A stretch of 64,000 nt of DNA. Source: Ramazzottius varieornatus. Its lineage: Eukaryota; Tardigrada; Eutardigrada; Parachela; Ramazzottiidae. Location of the stretch: the NCBI GenBank assembly GCA_001949185.1, contig BDGG01000002.1, positions 279,783 to 343,782 of the forward strand. Direction: 5' to 3'. The notes beneath the pieces were generated by a model. It worked only from the letters and a program-made list of their open reading frames with translations. It was not told the origin of the DNA and searched no databases. How positions within the stretch are numbered: position 1 is the stretch's first letter; each line of letters starts with the position of its first letter. Positions 45,340-57,565 of the stretch are shown here, piece after piece. A program made the translations under genes and the position numbers.

Positions 45340-46281
45340 GATGGACGATTTAGTACTACAAGGACGTTCTCACTGAGGAATACCCTTTACCTATAATTGT
45401 ACCACTGCAGTAACCTGCTAATCATGCCAAGTAGGACAACTTTGCCCCTTTTGCATGTGACGAGATGGCCAAGCCCTAATCGTCATTGGCGAGTACTCCA
45501 CGTTGTTAGACAAGATTCTCGCCATGTAACATCTGCCCAGACGACTTTTGGTGTAATAAGTGGTTGACAGGATCAGATTTTTAAAAATAGTTGCCGAGGT
45601 TAAACGTTGGATAGAGAAGCTGTTTCGCATGCGGAGTTTGACCTCCGTTGAATGTACGGTGTACGTCACAGTGTAAGCCAGATTACGCATCGGACCCTGT
45701 AGGTCTGAAGTTTGCTGAAACTTCAAGTGTAACATGAAAAGCTAAAACAAAAAATTATACCGCCGGGGAAAAATAACTAAAGAGCCCTTCCCTCTGTTTC
45801 CCTGTTAAGCACGAGTTGCCAGTTTCGAAGAGGGTAGACGTAATAGGGCATAAAAATGTCGCTGGAGCGCTGGTTGCTTAAAGCTCAGATGCCACAGATA
45901 ACCAACGGCCAGCTTGACTCGGGCGATACAATCTCTAGCGCATTTTCATGAAGGAAAATGCAGGAAGCCATTGCGCAGCGGTTTGAGTACGCTAGCCATC
46001 TTTCGGCCATCAAATCGCGATAGAGCTGTTTTTCCTGGCAATGAACGTAACTTCTTGTGGAATAAAAGCAAGTCCCGTGGCTTGTTTACCGCACAGCCCA
46101 CAACAGGCAACGGACAATCTGTGGTCGCTGTGTCATGATGTTTGCCTGCTTCTCTACGTGGAACCACAAGCTGCTCTTTATTAACGTCGGAACGATTTGG
46201 AAATTCCAAAGGCCTACATTGTTGCGAGTTGACAAGTCTAGTTGAGATGAGTCTCTTTCTGGACAGGGGATCTGATCAAGG
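45340..46281. promoter_or_regulatory. divergent intergenic region between the arylsulfatase and nicotinic-like channel genes
   Basis: About 940 bp between two divergent start codons. It should contain both promoters. No specific element was recognised. Confidence 0.4.
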
Positions 46282-48867
46282 ATGAGACCTGATAAAGTCA
46301 AGGTTGGATCGGTGCTGATCGTTGGGTGGTTGATGGTCGGCTTGGGAGAATGTCAGAACGGGATATCACGACGGACGCCGCCTGCTGCCGAAGGAGAGCC
46401 CGCTGGTGGGTAAACCCACCTCCTTTCATATTTTCCTCTGCATAATTGATGTTTACAGCCTGTCTGATGAGTCTTCTCATTCCACAAGAGATTTTAGACT
46501 TGCCTGTTGCAGTCTGTGCTGATAAGATGCGGCGCTGTAAGCAGTGGGCGCGAGATGGCGACTGTATCATCAACCCCACTTACATGGAGACAAACTGCAA
46601 AAAGTCCTGTCATCTTTGCGACCCGAAAAGTAGGTACTTTCATCTTCAAACCAAGACCAATTTGGTGTTTTTGAAATGAATGAAATGGATGTATTTCACG
46701 CTAATAGTTGCTGGAACGACTTACACGAAAGAAAAGATGTTGAAGGAGCGTCTGTTGAATAACTACGATGCCAAAGTCCGCCCTTCGGTCAATACTTCGG
46801 CCGTACTGGACCTTCAACTCTCCTTCACAGTATTGCACCTTATCGATGTGGTCAGTTCTTCAGTCCAAAGCCTGTGCTGACCTTCCATGCCTACTTGACA
46901 TATGCGGTCATAACGGCGTTGCTTGTATTTGCAGAACGAAGAGTCGCAGATGTTTACCGTCCAAGGATACATAAGAATGGTGAGTCGAACAATATTAATT
47001 CCCTCTGAAGTTGACTGCTAATCCGGTCGGAATCTGGCAGAAATGGAACGACGTCCGACTCGGGTGGACACCTTCGGATTTTAACGAGATTATGGCCGTC
47101 TCCTTCTCTTCGTCACAAATTTGGTACCCGGAAGTCAACGTTGCCAACACGTAAGCTAAAGCCAAGACGTAAGCTGATCAAGAGGCTTTTGACGTGCCGA
47201 CACATTATGGTCCTTTACGGTTAAATTCAGACTGTTTTGCCCCATGGTAGCGCTCAAGCCGACCAAACCTATATTCTGCACGATAACCCTACGCCCATGA
47301 TGGTGCGGAATAACGGTGATGTCATCTGGACTCCCCGGGTGGAAGTCACCACTTTGTGTAACTTTGACGCCAAGTACTTCCCGGTTGACACCCACCATTG
47401 CTCCATCATCTTCAGTCCCTGGTACTTCTTTCACAACCGACGCACAACAACTGATAATTCACCAGCTCGCGGTCTTTGGCCTTATACAGGATGTGCACCT
47501 TTATTTGCAGGATGCAGTCGGGCGCAGTGGTCAATCTGACTTTATGGCACCTGGACGATGTAGGCCCGCAAGGCTCCCTGCAAGATGATGTCTTTCAGCC
47601 CAACCTTAAATGGAGGGTCAAGTCGTCACTTGGGGCGGACAGTGATTTCTACCATCCATGTTGCGCCGAACCGTGGCCCGTCGTTCAAGTCGATCTGAGT
47701 AAGTCCGCTTAAGGCTTGAATCTTTAAACTAATGTAGGAGGTGAATCGAAGGTGGTTGAGTTACTGTTGCCGGCTGCAGTGACGAGGTTGAAGAGTTAGC
47801 CACCCTCTATAAGGAGCAGGACTCCAAAAGGCCTTCCGAACTATGAGATGCGGCTATGTCAGCAAAACTTTCACCTCGTAAATTAGGAAAAAATGGGAGG
47901 CCGGCAAACGGAGCATGGACGAGGCTTGTCCAAAGTGGCGCATGTCTTCCTTCTTATTGGACAGTGCAGTGCGCCACATAAAATAGCAGTCAACAGGCTT
48001 TCCTCAGCGGCCTCCAAACTTTGACGTCAAGAGATGATTTCTTCTTTTAATTTTGTGTTGCAGCCATTGAGCGCAATGTTCCAGTCATCACCATCCTGAT
48101 GGTTGCGTCCGTCATATTCGTTGTGGTAAAGCTGCTGCTGTGCTTCGTTCTTCCCATCCGTTCCATCATGCGCTTCGTCTTGTCGGCCAGCGATTGCGCT
48201 GTTTCGCTACTGCTTCTGCTGCACCTGTCCAACATCGTCCCTCAGTCCAGTACTTCCGGCCCAATCATCGGTAAGCAACGATCTGAAGATCAACTTGATT
48301 CTTTTGTACGTAATGGTCAATTCGACCCGCATTCCTTTGACAGTGAACGTCACAGCGGCTCTTCTCATCGAAAGCTTGGCGGTCCTTCTATACTGCGGCT
48401 TGCTGTACCATCTCTCCTCTTCACGCTTTCCACTGCTCGACCAAGCTCTGACCCTCCCAACCTTTTTTCAAAACCTGCTGAACACCCTTACCAAGTCCCG
48501 CACAAGATGTACGAGGAACGCTCCCCGCCAAAGAGATTGGGGTGTTTCCGACGATTCTCGCGGAGACTTGGTCGACATGATGTTCGGCTCGGACCAAGCG
48601 CACCTCATCGACTACGAAGTGGAGCCGGAAGGAGCGCATTCCTCACAAAACGGCGACACTCCTGCAAACCACAATAGCGAGGCTGCTACTCTGACAAACG
48701 GAGGCATCCATACGGCAGAAGTACAGCCGAAAACGAGCGATGATGACCAGTTAAGGAGTGCTGCCAATAGTTCAAACTTTGCCTTGGTAATTTTACTGAA
48801 CCGGCTCGGTTTAGCCGTCTTCACCCTAGCGTTCGCCGTTGAACTCTTGATTGTGATGGTCATCTAG
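46282..48867 (+). CDS. nicotinic-like Cys-loop channel subunit with N-terminal ShKT domain
   Basis: Signal peptide (VGSVLIVGWLMVGLGE), then a six-cysteine ShKT domain (exon 46459-46629: VCADKMRRCKQW ... NCKKSCHLC), then a pentameric ligand-gated channel. Exons: 46282-46405, 46459-46629, 46708-46850, 46935-46979, 47041-47150, 47231-47421, 47511-47698, 48064-48270, about 48289-48867. The Cys loop is C-x13-C (CNFDAKYFPVDTHHC). Loop C has the vicinal pair PCCAEPW typical of nicotinic alpha subunits. TM2 follows RSIMRFVLSASDCAVSLLLL and lacks the usual GEK selectivity motif. TM4 ends the protein. Frame breaks occur at the 47150/47231 junction and near 48270-48289, so this is either a real gene with assembly indels or a recent pseudogene. 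Confidence 0.78.
47910..47990. repeat. palindromic GGCGCAC element (nicotinic-like gene intron 7)
   Basis: TTGTCCAAAGTGGCGCATG ... CAGTGCGCCACATAAAA. Single copy with diverged outer arms. Confidence 0.7.
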
Positions 48868-51800
48868 ATTTCAAATTTTACCCGGTTCCGTTGAATTTTA
48901 TTACATTGAAAAATTCATCCATTATGACATTTTTATTCGATTCTAACGTCGGCCAGAACTTCCAAGGATCTGTACTGCGCGTCAGTTGTGTCGGATTGTT
49001 CGATAGACAGGCGTTGCAAGTACCATTTGTTTGACTGGCTTTTGTAGCTGGCCGTTGTTGGAATCGAAGAGGAGTTTCACATTAATTGCAACAAGGCTTT
49101 GACATTTTTTGCTCCAGCTCAACATTTTGCCTATATTTAATGGGGATGGCTTTGTGCCCAAATGTATAGTTGACTGTGAATGAAGTTTTAGCTGTCACTT
49201 TGCATGATCAGAAATTCAATGTTCGCCGCATTGTAGACCGTTAATCCCTTATTTGTCACTTCGCCACTTCGGTCCTAGAGTTCAGGGGGACGATGTTGTC
49301 TCCGGAGGGGCAACGTTGAAGCTGAACCTTGAGGAATGGGTAGAAGTTAATCCAAAGACGGTGCTGTCAATTATACTATAATCCGGCCAGACTGGTCCTT
49401 TCTTCCGGACAACAATTAACAGCAATCAGCAAAACGAACTCTGTGAAGCACTCTCCAGTCATTCATCACACCCATATTAACCCGGCCTGCCACTCGACGT
49501 TGCTGCAACGATGCCGCACCCGGCACCAGGAGGTGTGACGCACAAATCCTGCGCTGCTACACCTCGAGCGTGTGCCTTCATCTCTCGAAAGAAAACGTAC
49601 TATTCGCATTCTGGCTGGTGTGTAGTCAACCCCTCCAAACTACCCGCAAAGGCTTATTTCTACTGAATCGACGACTTAACAAGGTTGTTCTTGTAAGTGG
49701 CGCTTTTTATCATTGTTACCACCCGTGAACATGCGCCACTTGCGAGAAAATGATAAACTGGACAATATTGTTTTCCCAAAGGGCGCACTTTCTCACATTT
49801 ATTGGCCGAAAGTATGCGCCACTTGGAAAAGCGATCTTGACTAGCTTGTTTGTAGAGTTCGAATTCTCCATTGTGTTCGAAGACTCCCTTAAAACAACCG
49901 GCACCCGCCTGAAGTACCGCCTGACATCGCTGCGGTGCGTGACTGTTGGGCATGAAAGATATACTGCGGTACGGATAGCTTTTGTAGCCCAGTACGCCCA
50001 TGTGTGGGAGGGAAGCGAGAAAAGTTTTGACGGAAAGCAAACTTCCTTCATTATGCTGTGTGAGGCCTGGTGATGAAGTTCGTGTTCGTGCCGAGTAACC
50101 TTGATTACGTTCGCTGATCCCGACTGGTGCCAGACGTTACCGCTGGCGTCAACTGGCCATCGAACGGGTCGATGCCTAGCCCACACACTGCTTTGACTTT
50201 GACTGTATGTCCACTGTTTTGGCTTGACTGGCAGAAACCACCGATCGAAGCAGACGGCATTTGCGCTGAAAACTCAACAGTGAACTTTTTGCAGGTTAAC
50301 TTCGTAATTTGTTTAGGGTGGCTGACTGCCGCCATATTTGAATATCGTGTGCGGAAGGACGCCAGCTAGGCTATTGCGCCGTCAATCTTTCCGCAAGGGA
50401 GCACAAAAAACCAATATGTGTATACAAGGCAATCATCACCCATTTTCTAATCAATAATGTCGCAATATTTCTTCTTCATAGGACTACTGTACATAAAAAT
50501 TACTCGTCCGAGCCATCAGGCAACATTGAATATTAAGGTCAAATACCTCCTTCAGCAAGGACGACTTTGCGCTATGAAAACTTATTGCTTTTTGTAACCA
50601 CCAGCAAATAGAAAGACCTGGTTGTTCTGAGATCCTTTCAGGCTCGCTGTTTCGACGTTGATGCTGTTGTCGACATATATCGACTTCCTGGTTAATTGGA
50701 ATATTCGGTGGGGAAAGCCCGGCTTGGGGACAATAAGGGTTTTAGAGGCGGCTTTTGTGCCGATCCGCCCATGTGACATTTACATGCTGTTCCAGCCAAG
50801 AACGGAAGCACTTTACAAGCACGCAAAAAACAGACTATTTCCTCAGATGTTTCTGTCATATCCGGAACATGCCTTTAGCTAATGCATCAGCTCAAGCCAT
50901 TCAGCCACATCGTTCCGGGCCGGTTTGCTAAGAAGTTTCCTGTTAGCTAAATTTATCTTTTATTACTGGGCCTGTAGAAAGACCCTTGTCCATTTCCGAA
51001 AGATGACATTCGTAAAATCATATCTTATCCAGACGGCGTCAACCTGAGAATCGTCAGGCGTCAACAGTGTCGAAATGAACCGTTGGGTTACAAGTTTTCC
51101 TCCAAAGCTGTGCTTTCCTGATATCAGGGCAGCTTCGTGGTGGATAGTGTACTCGACAGTCTTCAGACTTCAATGCTGAGCTTCTTGGTCTACGTGGTGA
51201 GATATCGATGCGGAACAGTGTGAGGGAGCAGGAGCGTCGGGCAAGATATCCCCACGACGTCATCGGCGGAAGGCGCAAGTTGAATACAAGACGGCAGGGT
51301 TCCAGCAAGAACCATCATGGCAGCGCGTCTTCAGGAGCTAGGTATATATATATACGTACAGGCTGATAGCAAACAAAAAAGGACAGGCTGCATTCATGGC
51401 CAAAAGATTGACTGGCTACATTGCACTCCTATAGCCCAAGATTTGTGTAAGTTTGCCGGTAACATGAATCAATGTCAGGACTAGACGTCGCTTCTCCATT
51501 GCATATACAATTTGTTTTATATCCTGCCTACACTTTACAAGACCCAGCCTCGGCCCAACTCAGCTCAGCCGGGTCCGCTGTACAATCAAGGGCGACACAA
51601 TAGGGCGGCAAAGTCGTAGCAAGAGGAAGTTATCCCGCTGGCTCCTCTGCACACTGGCTCCGAGCTTCGACAGTGGTCTGCGTCTGCTCTGCCGAGCACA
51701 AGCAAAAGGTCGGTAATGAAGAAAAGGCAGTAAGGCAGCAAGAGCTAACGATATCAATGCCCGCTATTACTTCCACCATCCATATAAGAGCCAAGCCGCC

Positions 51801-52436
51801 TGCCCACTATCTCCCCCTCTCCCCTGTGACGAACCCGACAGGGCAGGCTTCTCTCTTCTTCATCAGGCACAACCTTCCTGCTGCAACAGACGGCCAGTAC
51901 TGCACGGCCTTCCTTGTACAATGCCATCCGCCACGGAAGGCCGAATCCTCTTGCAAGCCTTCTTCCTCTTTTCAGCAGCAACAATAACATATATATATTG
52001 TATCCAGCTTTCTCCATTTTCCACTCGGCAACAAATTGTCCTCGTCTTTGACGTTAAGCGCTTCAATGAACTTTGCTCGTTGAAAGCTCAGCAGGAAGAA
52101 TCTGCTGACTTCTTTCCGGCATGCGAATATCATCCACTCCCCTCAACATCGCGGCACTTTGCTGAATACTTTTTCCCCAGCGAAGCCTGCGCTATGAATT
52201 ATCGTCCTTCTTCACGCAAGGGGGACTCTGTCGATCTTTGTAATCTCTAGCTAATGAAGCTGCCCGCGTCAGTGGTCCTCAGCTGTGTCGACCTTGTTTG
52301 CCGATCCGCCGACGTTTTGGACTATTTCAATGTCAAAAGCTCCACACCCATGCGCCAATGTGGACCTTGCCTGTTGCCCAAGACATCTTTTGACACTTTG
52401 CCCTGTAGCGGAGACTTTTAGGCGTCATTTTCCGCC
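48868..52436. other. 3.6-kb intergenic region with a palindromic pair; no gene recognised
   Basis: Apart from the repeats at 49678-49850 and a short TA dinucleotide run near 51345, I see no supported gene. The small ORFs on both strands are not recognisable. Confidence 0.4.
49678..49850. repeat. palindromic GGCGCAC element, tandem pair (intergenic)
   Basis: The first copy is TTGTAAGTGGCGCTTTT ... ACATGCGCCACTTGCGAG. The second is CCCAAAGGGCGCACTTT ... AGTATGCGCCACTTGG followed by AAAGCGATCTTGACTAG. Both lie in intergenic DNA downstream of the nicotinic-like gene. Confidence 0.8.
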
Positions 52437-55400
52437 ATGCGCCGTATGTACCGTATCTGGCTGCAAGTGACCTACCTGTGCGCCATATTACTGCCTATCC
52501 GGTGAGGCTGACTTTTATGATGCTTCAAAATATTTTTCCAGTAAAAATCATAGGAAAACCTGTACAATAGAAGCAGTGTTACAGTATCATGTCAAGGCCA
52601 TTATGTTGGAGGAGCCTTGTGAAGTGTTGTGATTAGCTGATTGTTGGCACTTGGGCGATGGCCGGAAGCAGGGTCTTGTTCCGACACGCTGATTAGCGAG
52701 TCGGAAACCCGTGATTACGCGGCTCCTTGTGTCGGCACGCGCCGGCTGTAGTTTAGGCTGCCAGCAGGTTTGTCGGAGGATGGCTGGTGTAATACAGTGA
52801 GAAATGGGAGTTGACAGGCTTGAACAGTGCTGGTAACACGCAGAGTGAGCCATGTGAGACGGCACTTTGTGCTTGTGCTGGCCAAATTGAGAAAATGGGC
52901 CCTCAGTAAAACCCATCTCATTACAAATCGCTAGAGCGGAAACGATAGGCTGAATCTCCAACTGGTATTTGCCTCAACATGAAAGACAGTATCGAATTTG
53001 GCTGCTTTGTCCTCTGAATGGAAAATAGTACAGTGTTTCTATTTATTATTATGTACAAACAAACTTACTGCAGATACAAGTTCAGGCATGTATGTGCGAT
53101 GACGTTTGAAGGTGTCGGTGTGACCTTTCATATGCTAGGTTTGACCGTTTGCGCCGACTAGCGAAAGATGCTTCTTGATCATGAAGGGGTCTCTCAGTAC
53201 CACTTGGGAAGGAGAACAACGCAAAGGCATCAAGGCGATCTTTGCCTCACACACTTGTTTCGCCTTTTGCATATTTAATCATTCATCCTAGGGTATGTGC
53301 AAATTCTGCAAAAATTATTGCATTGAGCGCAACGTAATTACATGAGAGAAAAACATCGTCAAATTTTAATAATCGTTCCCATCGAATCAACGTCATTCTT
53401 CCAGCCAAACCCACATTTTTTGCCCTACACGTCACACCTAAGGTTTATGGATTCGGGCGGCTATTCCCCTTAGGAGTGAATGATGGATAAGGTGACCCTC
53501 AAAAATATCTTGTTGATGTGTCCAATAATTACCGAGCACAACGCTTTTCTCTATAGTTCATCGAGTTTCAACCTTCGGGACGGTGGGGGAACCATGGAGC
53601 TTATAATAAAGTCTTCTCAGTAAAATCAAAGACTTACGCTATGGCCGAAGCTGCTCTTGGTGGGCGCTTGCTTGTTGAGCTATAATTTGTATCATCTTGG
53701 ATCGAGTAAACAAGACTCCAGGGAACAAGGAGCTTTTTGTAAGACTACGTACGCCAGAGTGAACTCCATTGAAGAAGGAGCTACAGTACGCTGTTTTACG
53801 TAAATGAGCCCCAGATTAAGACAGGATCGCGACATATCCACACTGATACTTCCTTCCGTTAAAAGGTCCAAGGCGGAAGCTGGGACGAGACTCGTCTCGG
53901 GCTACGGTTCAAGTGTAACTGTAGGGCTAACAACTGTATGTCCTACTTGATATTCCGAGCAGCGTAAACTGTCCCTTTAATTGCATTTTGTGTTTCGTAA
54001 GTTGTCTCTCTCTCCAGTTCGCAATAAAAATTTACTTCATGGAACACTTGAGACGACTACATCGGCCTGCACTGTGGTTGTAGATGGAGGTCGAAGCGAC
54101 CCAATGTGTGCACAACAAACACTGTAGATCACAGCCTGATGCTAACGAGAAATTAATGGCCAACGGCCTTTGTGTCAACTTCTTTCAGTACGTGTCACAC
54201 CTCATTAGATCTTGCAATTAAACAAAGCACTCAGTGATGTCGTTTGCCTTGAACAGCGAGGAACCAGGACAAATGCCAGGGTCTTGCAGACGGTGCATGG
54301 TGGTCGATAAGGTGGTCGCGCTAAAGACTCACCTGCAACTGACTGGCGCACTTTGTTGACCATTGCTCAACTTTCAATCAGCACTGTAGCAAAACGTCAA
54401 TTGGCAAAGTAATGAAACCTTACCCCACTTACGACATTCAACGTTTCCCTGCATATTCATCACGTGAACGACCCACATACTCTTGAACATAGCCCAATCA
54501 AACTATTAATAGAAGGCCGTAAAGCCTCTGTAACGAAGAATAAACACCGTTGGGACTATGATCAAAACAGTAATTAGTCTTATTTCTTACAATTGTGATT
54601 ATTAATAGAAGAAATTATTTTCCTTGTATCTCTTCATCCGCAGTTTATTTGATTTTGCAGGTGTCGAGAGTTCCCGCATTACCTGTTCCAGTCATTGATG
54701 AAAGGATACAATAAAGACGAGTGGCCATCATATCAGGAAGGTAAAAGGCAATTAGTGGTACTTCACTGACAAGTTTATTGGTACTCCCTTGGATGATATT
54801 TCAGCTGACCGTTTCGTCGTTTGAATCGTTTACGACTAGAATAAAGGAAATGAGCAGCGCTCACTCGGTGCGCAACTAAGTTACGTTTCGTTTTGTTGGG
54901 GAAACAGGCATCGGAATACCGACACGGGTGTACGTGGAAGTTTACATTGTCTCCATCAGTTCGGTGGATGCCGGCAGCATGGTAAGATTAGGTAAACAGT
55001 GAGCGTGATGATTATGCGAGGAAGACGATGGTTGGCACTGGCGTCATCAATTCCCTGGTGTCAGTGGCTTCGCTTACTTATGGCCTTCTTTCCTCGTTGG
55101 GGCGAGATAGGATTTTGTCGTCGATTTCTACTTGACACAACACTGGCGCGACCCTCGAATGCGCTTCTCGGAAAATATCTCCAAAATACTGGAGCTCCAT
55201 CAGCTTCGGCAAATAAAGAAGCTGTGGCTACCCGACCCTTACATCATCAACTCCAAGTCAGGTATCGCCCCGCACTCCCCTCGGACAAGGCAGGCTGCCC
55301 ACTTGACAGTTACTCTCAGCTTTCACTGACTTGACATTGGGCAAACATGCGCTGATTTCTCCTTTGTTTCCCTTTCCCCACAGCCTATTTCCATGAAGTG

Positions 55401-57282
55401 ACCTTACCCAATCGCTTCGCCAGAATAACGCCGGAGGGCAACGTCACATACAACTCTCGGTAATGTGAAGCCATTTCACAACCTCAGACAAGTTCGTGAT
55501 CTGAACCAGAACACGCATGGAAAGTCTGAAAATTGTCCAATACAATTTTTGAAAATGTGGAATTTTTTGAATATAATATTTACTGGGTATAAAGTTGGTA
55601 AAATATACGTTGAAAGGTTTTGTGATCAGATGACACAACTAACGATTCTTTCTTCCTGTCTCTATTTATAGCCTCACAGCCAAATTGAGCTGCAATATGC
55701 AACTGCGGTTATACCCTATGGACACACAAGAATGTGAAATTTACTTTGAGTCCTGTACGTGAGAAAGTCTTGCAGCCGGGCCGCTTGACGGCCTAAGCTG
55801 TCCAACATGCAAAGAAGCCCTTTCAGCCCGCTACAGCTCACCTCTGACCTTGCCGCTAATGGCTTCCTTTGTGTAGACGGATACTCGACGGAAATTTTGT
55901 ACTTTCACTGGCACTGGGAAAGCGACAAGGCCTTCTCCATCACAGAAAACCTCGAGCTGCCGCAGTTCTTCATGTCGGCGCCAACGACCTTGGAATGTGT
56001 CGACAAATACTCGATGGGCAAGAAAGTCGCCCAAGATATCCTCGAAATACAGTAACATCATTATTTCCCTTTAGGTTTATTTTCCTGCCTCAAAGTTAAG
56101 CTAAAGTTCCAGCGCGAACTGAGTTACCATCTGATCCAGACATATCTGCCGACCTTCCTCATCGTATCGATTTCATGGGTAAGCGTCTTTCTTTACTCTT
56201 GCCTAACGGCCAGCGTAACACACACGCCTCCTGGCGTCACTTCCCTAATTAACAATCGACGCTAACGCAAACACTATAGTCCTTCCATCTCCAAACCATA
56301 ATTCGCTCTTTTTTTCTCCTGCCTTGGCTCGTGAAGGTCAGCTTTTGGCTCAGTGTCGACGCCGTCCCTGCCAGGTAAGTTGGCCCATCAGCGTTAACTA
56401 CGGTTGACCTTTGGATGCGCCCATTCAGCTTAACGGAGTTACCTGACCTTGATTAGGGTTTCACTGGGCATCACCACCCTCCTAACAATGACCACTTTGA
56501 TTAGCGGCGCCAAACAAGGACTTCCGGCTGTCTCCTATATCAAGGTAAATATAGCGCTCTAGTGTGCCAAAGCCCATCAAAGTATTCTCCGGAAGGTACA
56601 GTACAGTCTTCTGTGTGGCTGAACAGGCTCTGGATGTCTGGATGGGTACCTGCACCTTCTTCGTCTTCTCGACACTACTGGAGTACGTTGTGGTGTCCAA
56701 AGTATCACGGAGAAAGATACCGATGGTGGTGCAGGCGCACCGTAACGTCGCCAGCCATCTTGCTCGAAGCCATACCTCCATTTCCCCTGGCGCCACCTTG
56801 AAATACGACAATGGCTATCTAGCCAATGGTCCCAGCTCGGGGGAAAGAAATCACTTGCGATCTCGCAGATTGGTAAGGAACGTCCTTCACTGTCCCGTAG
56901 CTGAGAGCAACGTTTAACAATATCAAGAGTTTAATTAACCCTGTCATTTACTGTACACTGTAAGCACCTCAATATGTTAATATATATCTACCCCTTTGAG
57001 TTTCTAGAAAGTCGAAAACCTGTGGTCCATCTAGGGTATGCAGTTGTTTTCCCTTGTCTTTTGCAGAGTGATGGTTACGAGTACGATTCGGAGACTCCGC
57101 CGGAAGCGGCATTCCTAGCCTTGCCGGGTTCGGCCCGACCGATCGCCTCGACGGCTGCTCAACAAGCTAAACGCATTGATGTGATAGCGCGAGTTCTCTT
57201 CCCTTCATTGTTTGGAGCCTTTAACTTTGTCTATTGGATATATTACTTACTACAATCTTGGGATCAAGCAGGCGGCGAGTAA
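52437..57282 (+). CDS. inhibitory Cys-loop ligand-gated chloride channel (GluCl/GlyR/GABA-receptor type)
   Basis: Twelve exons join in phase to 453 residues: 52437-52501, 54661-54740, 54908-54981, 55111-55261, 55384-55459, 55672-55754, 55877-56017, 56075-56178, 56337-56374, 56457-56544, 56627-56872, 57067-57282. The first exon, a signal-peptide-like stretch, is 2.2 kb upstream and less certain. Blocks include SISSVDAG, QHWRDPRMRF, the Cys loop CNMQLRLYPMDTQEC, and ESYGYS formed across a splice. The second C-x10-C pair is typical of glycine and glutamate chloride channels. TM2 is DAVPARVSLGITTLLTMTT; the PAR motif predicts anion selectivity. TM3 has ALDVWMGTCTFFVF, and TM4 follows RIDVIARVLFPSLF. 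One intron, 56018-56074, has a GC donor. The ligand cannot be assigned by eye. Confidence 0.92.
52502..54660. other. large putative first intron of the chloride-channel gene
   Basis: 2.16 kb, far longer than the other introns of the gene. It holds no recognisable gene. Near 54343 there is an isolated ACTGGCGCACTTT half-arm of the palindromic family. If the first exon is wrong, the true promoter and start lie in here. Confidence 0.45.
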
Positions 57283-57565
57283 TGCACTGATGAATGTCGA
57301 CAGACAAACACTTGACTAGTACTGACAGATAATGGTTTTTCCAAATCGGTTACGTCAGTCAGCGCGTTGGCAATCGCAAAAGATTCCCTGTCTTTGACCA
57401 AAGCCTAATGTACTATATGGCATGTACAGTGCTCCAAAGCTCCAAGACGCTGGTATTTATGTATATAAACAGTAAAGCGCCTCTGACAGTCCAGCTTAAC
57501 AAACCTAGAACCTTAAGCCCGTCGCAGTCAATCCCCGTTCGTGTCCACGCCCAAGCATGCTCCCC

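Noticed and set aside
48099-48677. 192-codon ORF continuing past the TM3 region of the nicotinic-like channel
   Set aside because: After GPIIG it runs in the wrong frame. The conserved channel sequence continues in the +1 frame.
52587-52961. 124-codon minus-strand ORF
   Set aside because: No domain, repetitive composition, and it lies inside the putative first intron of the chloride-channel gene.
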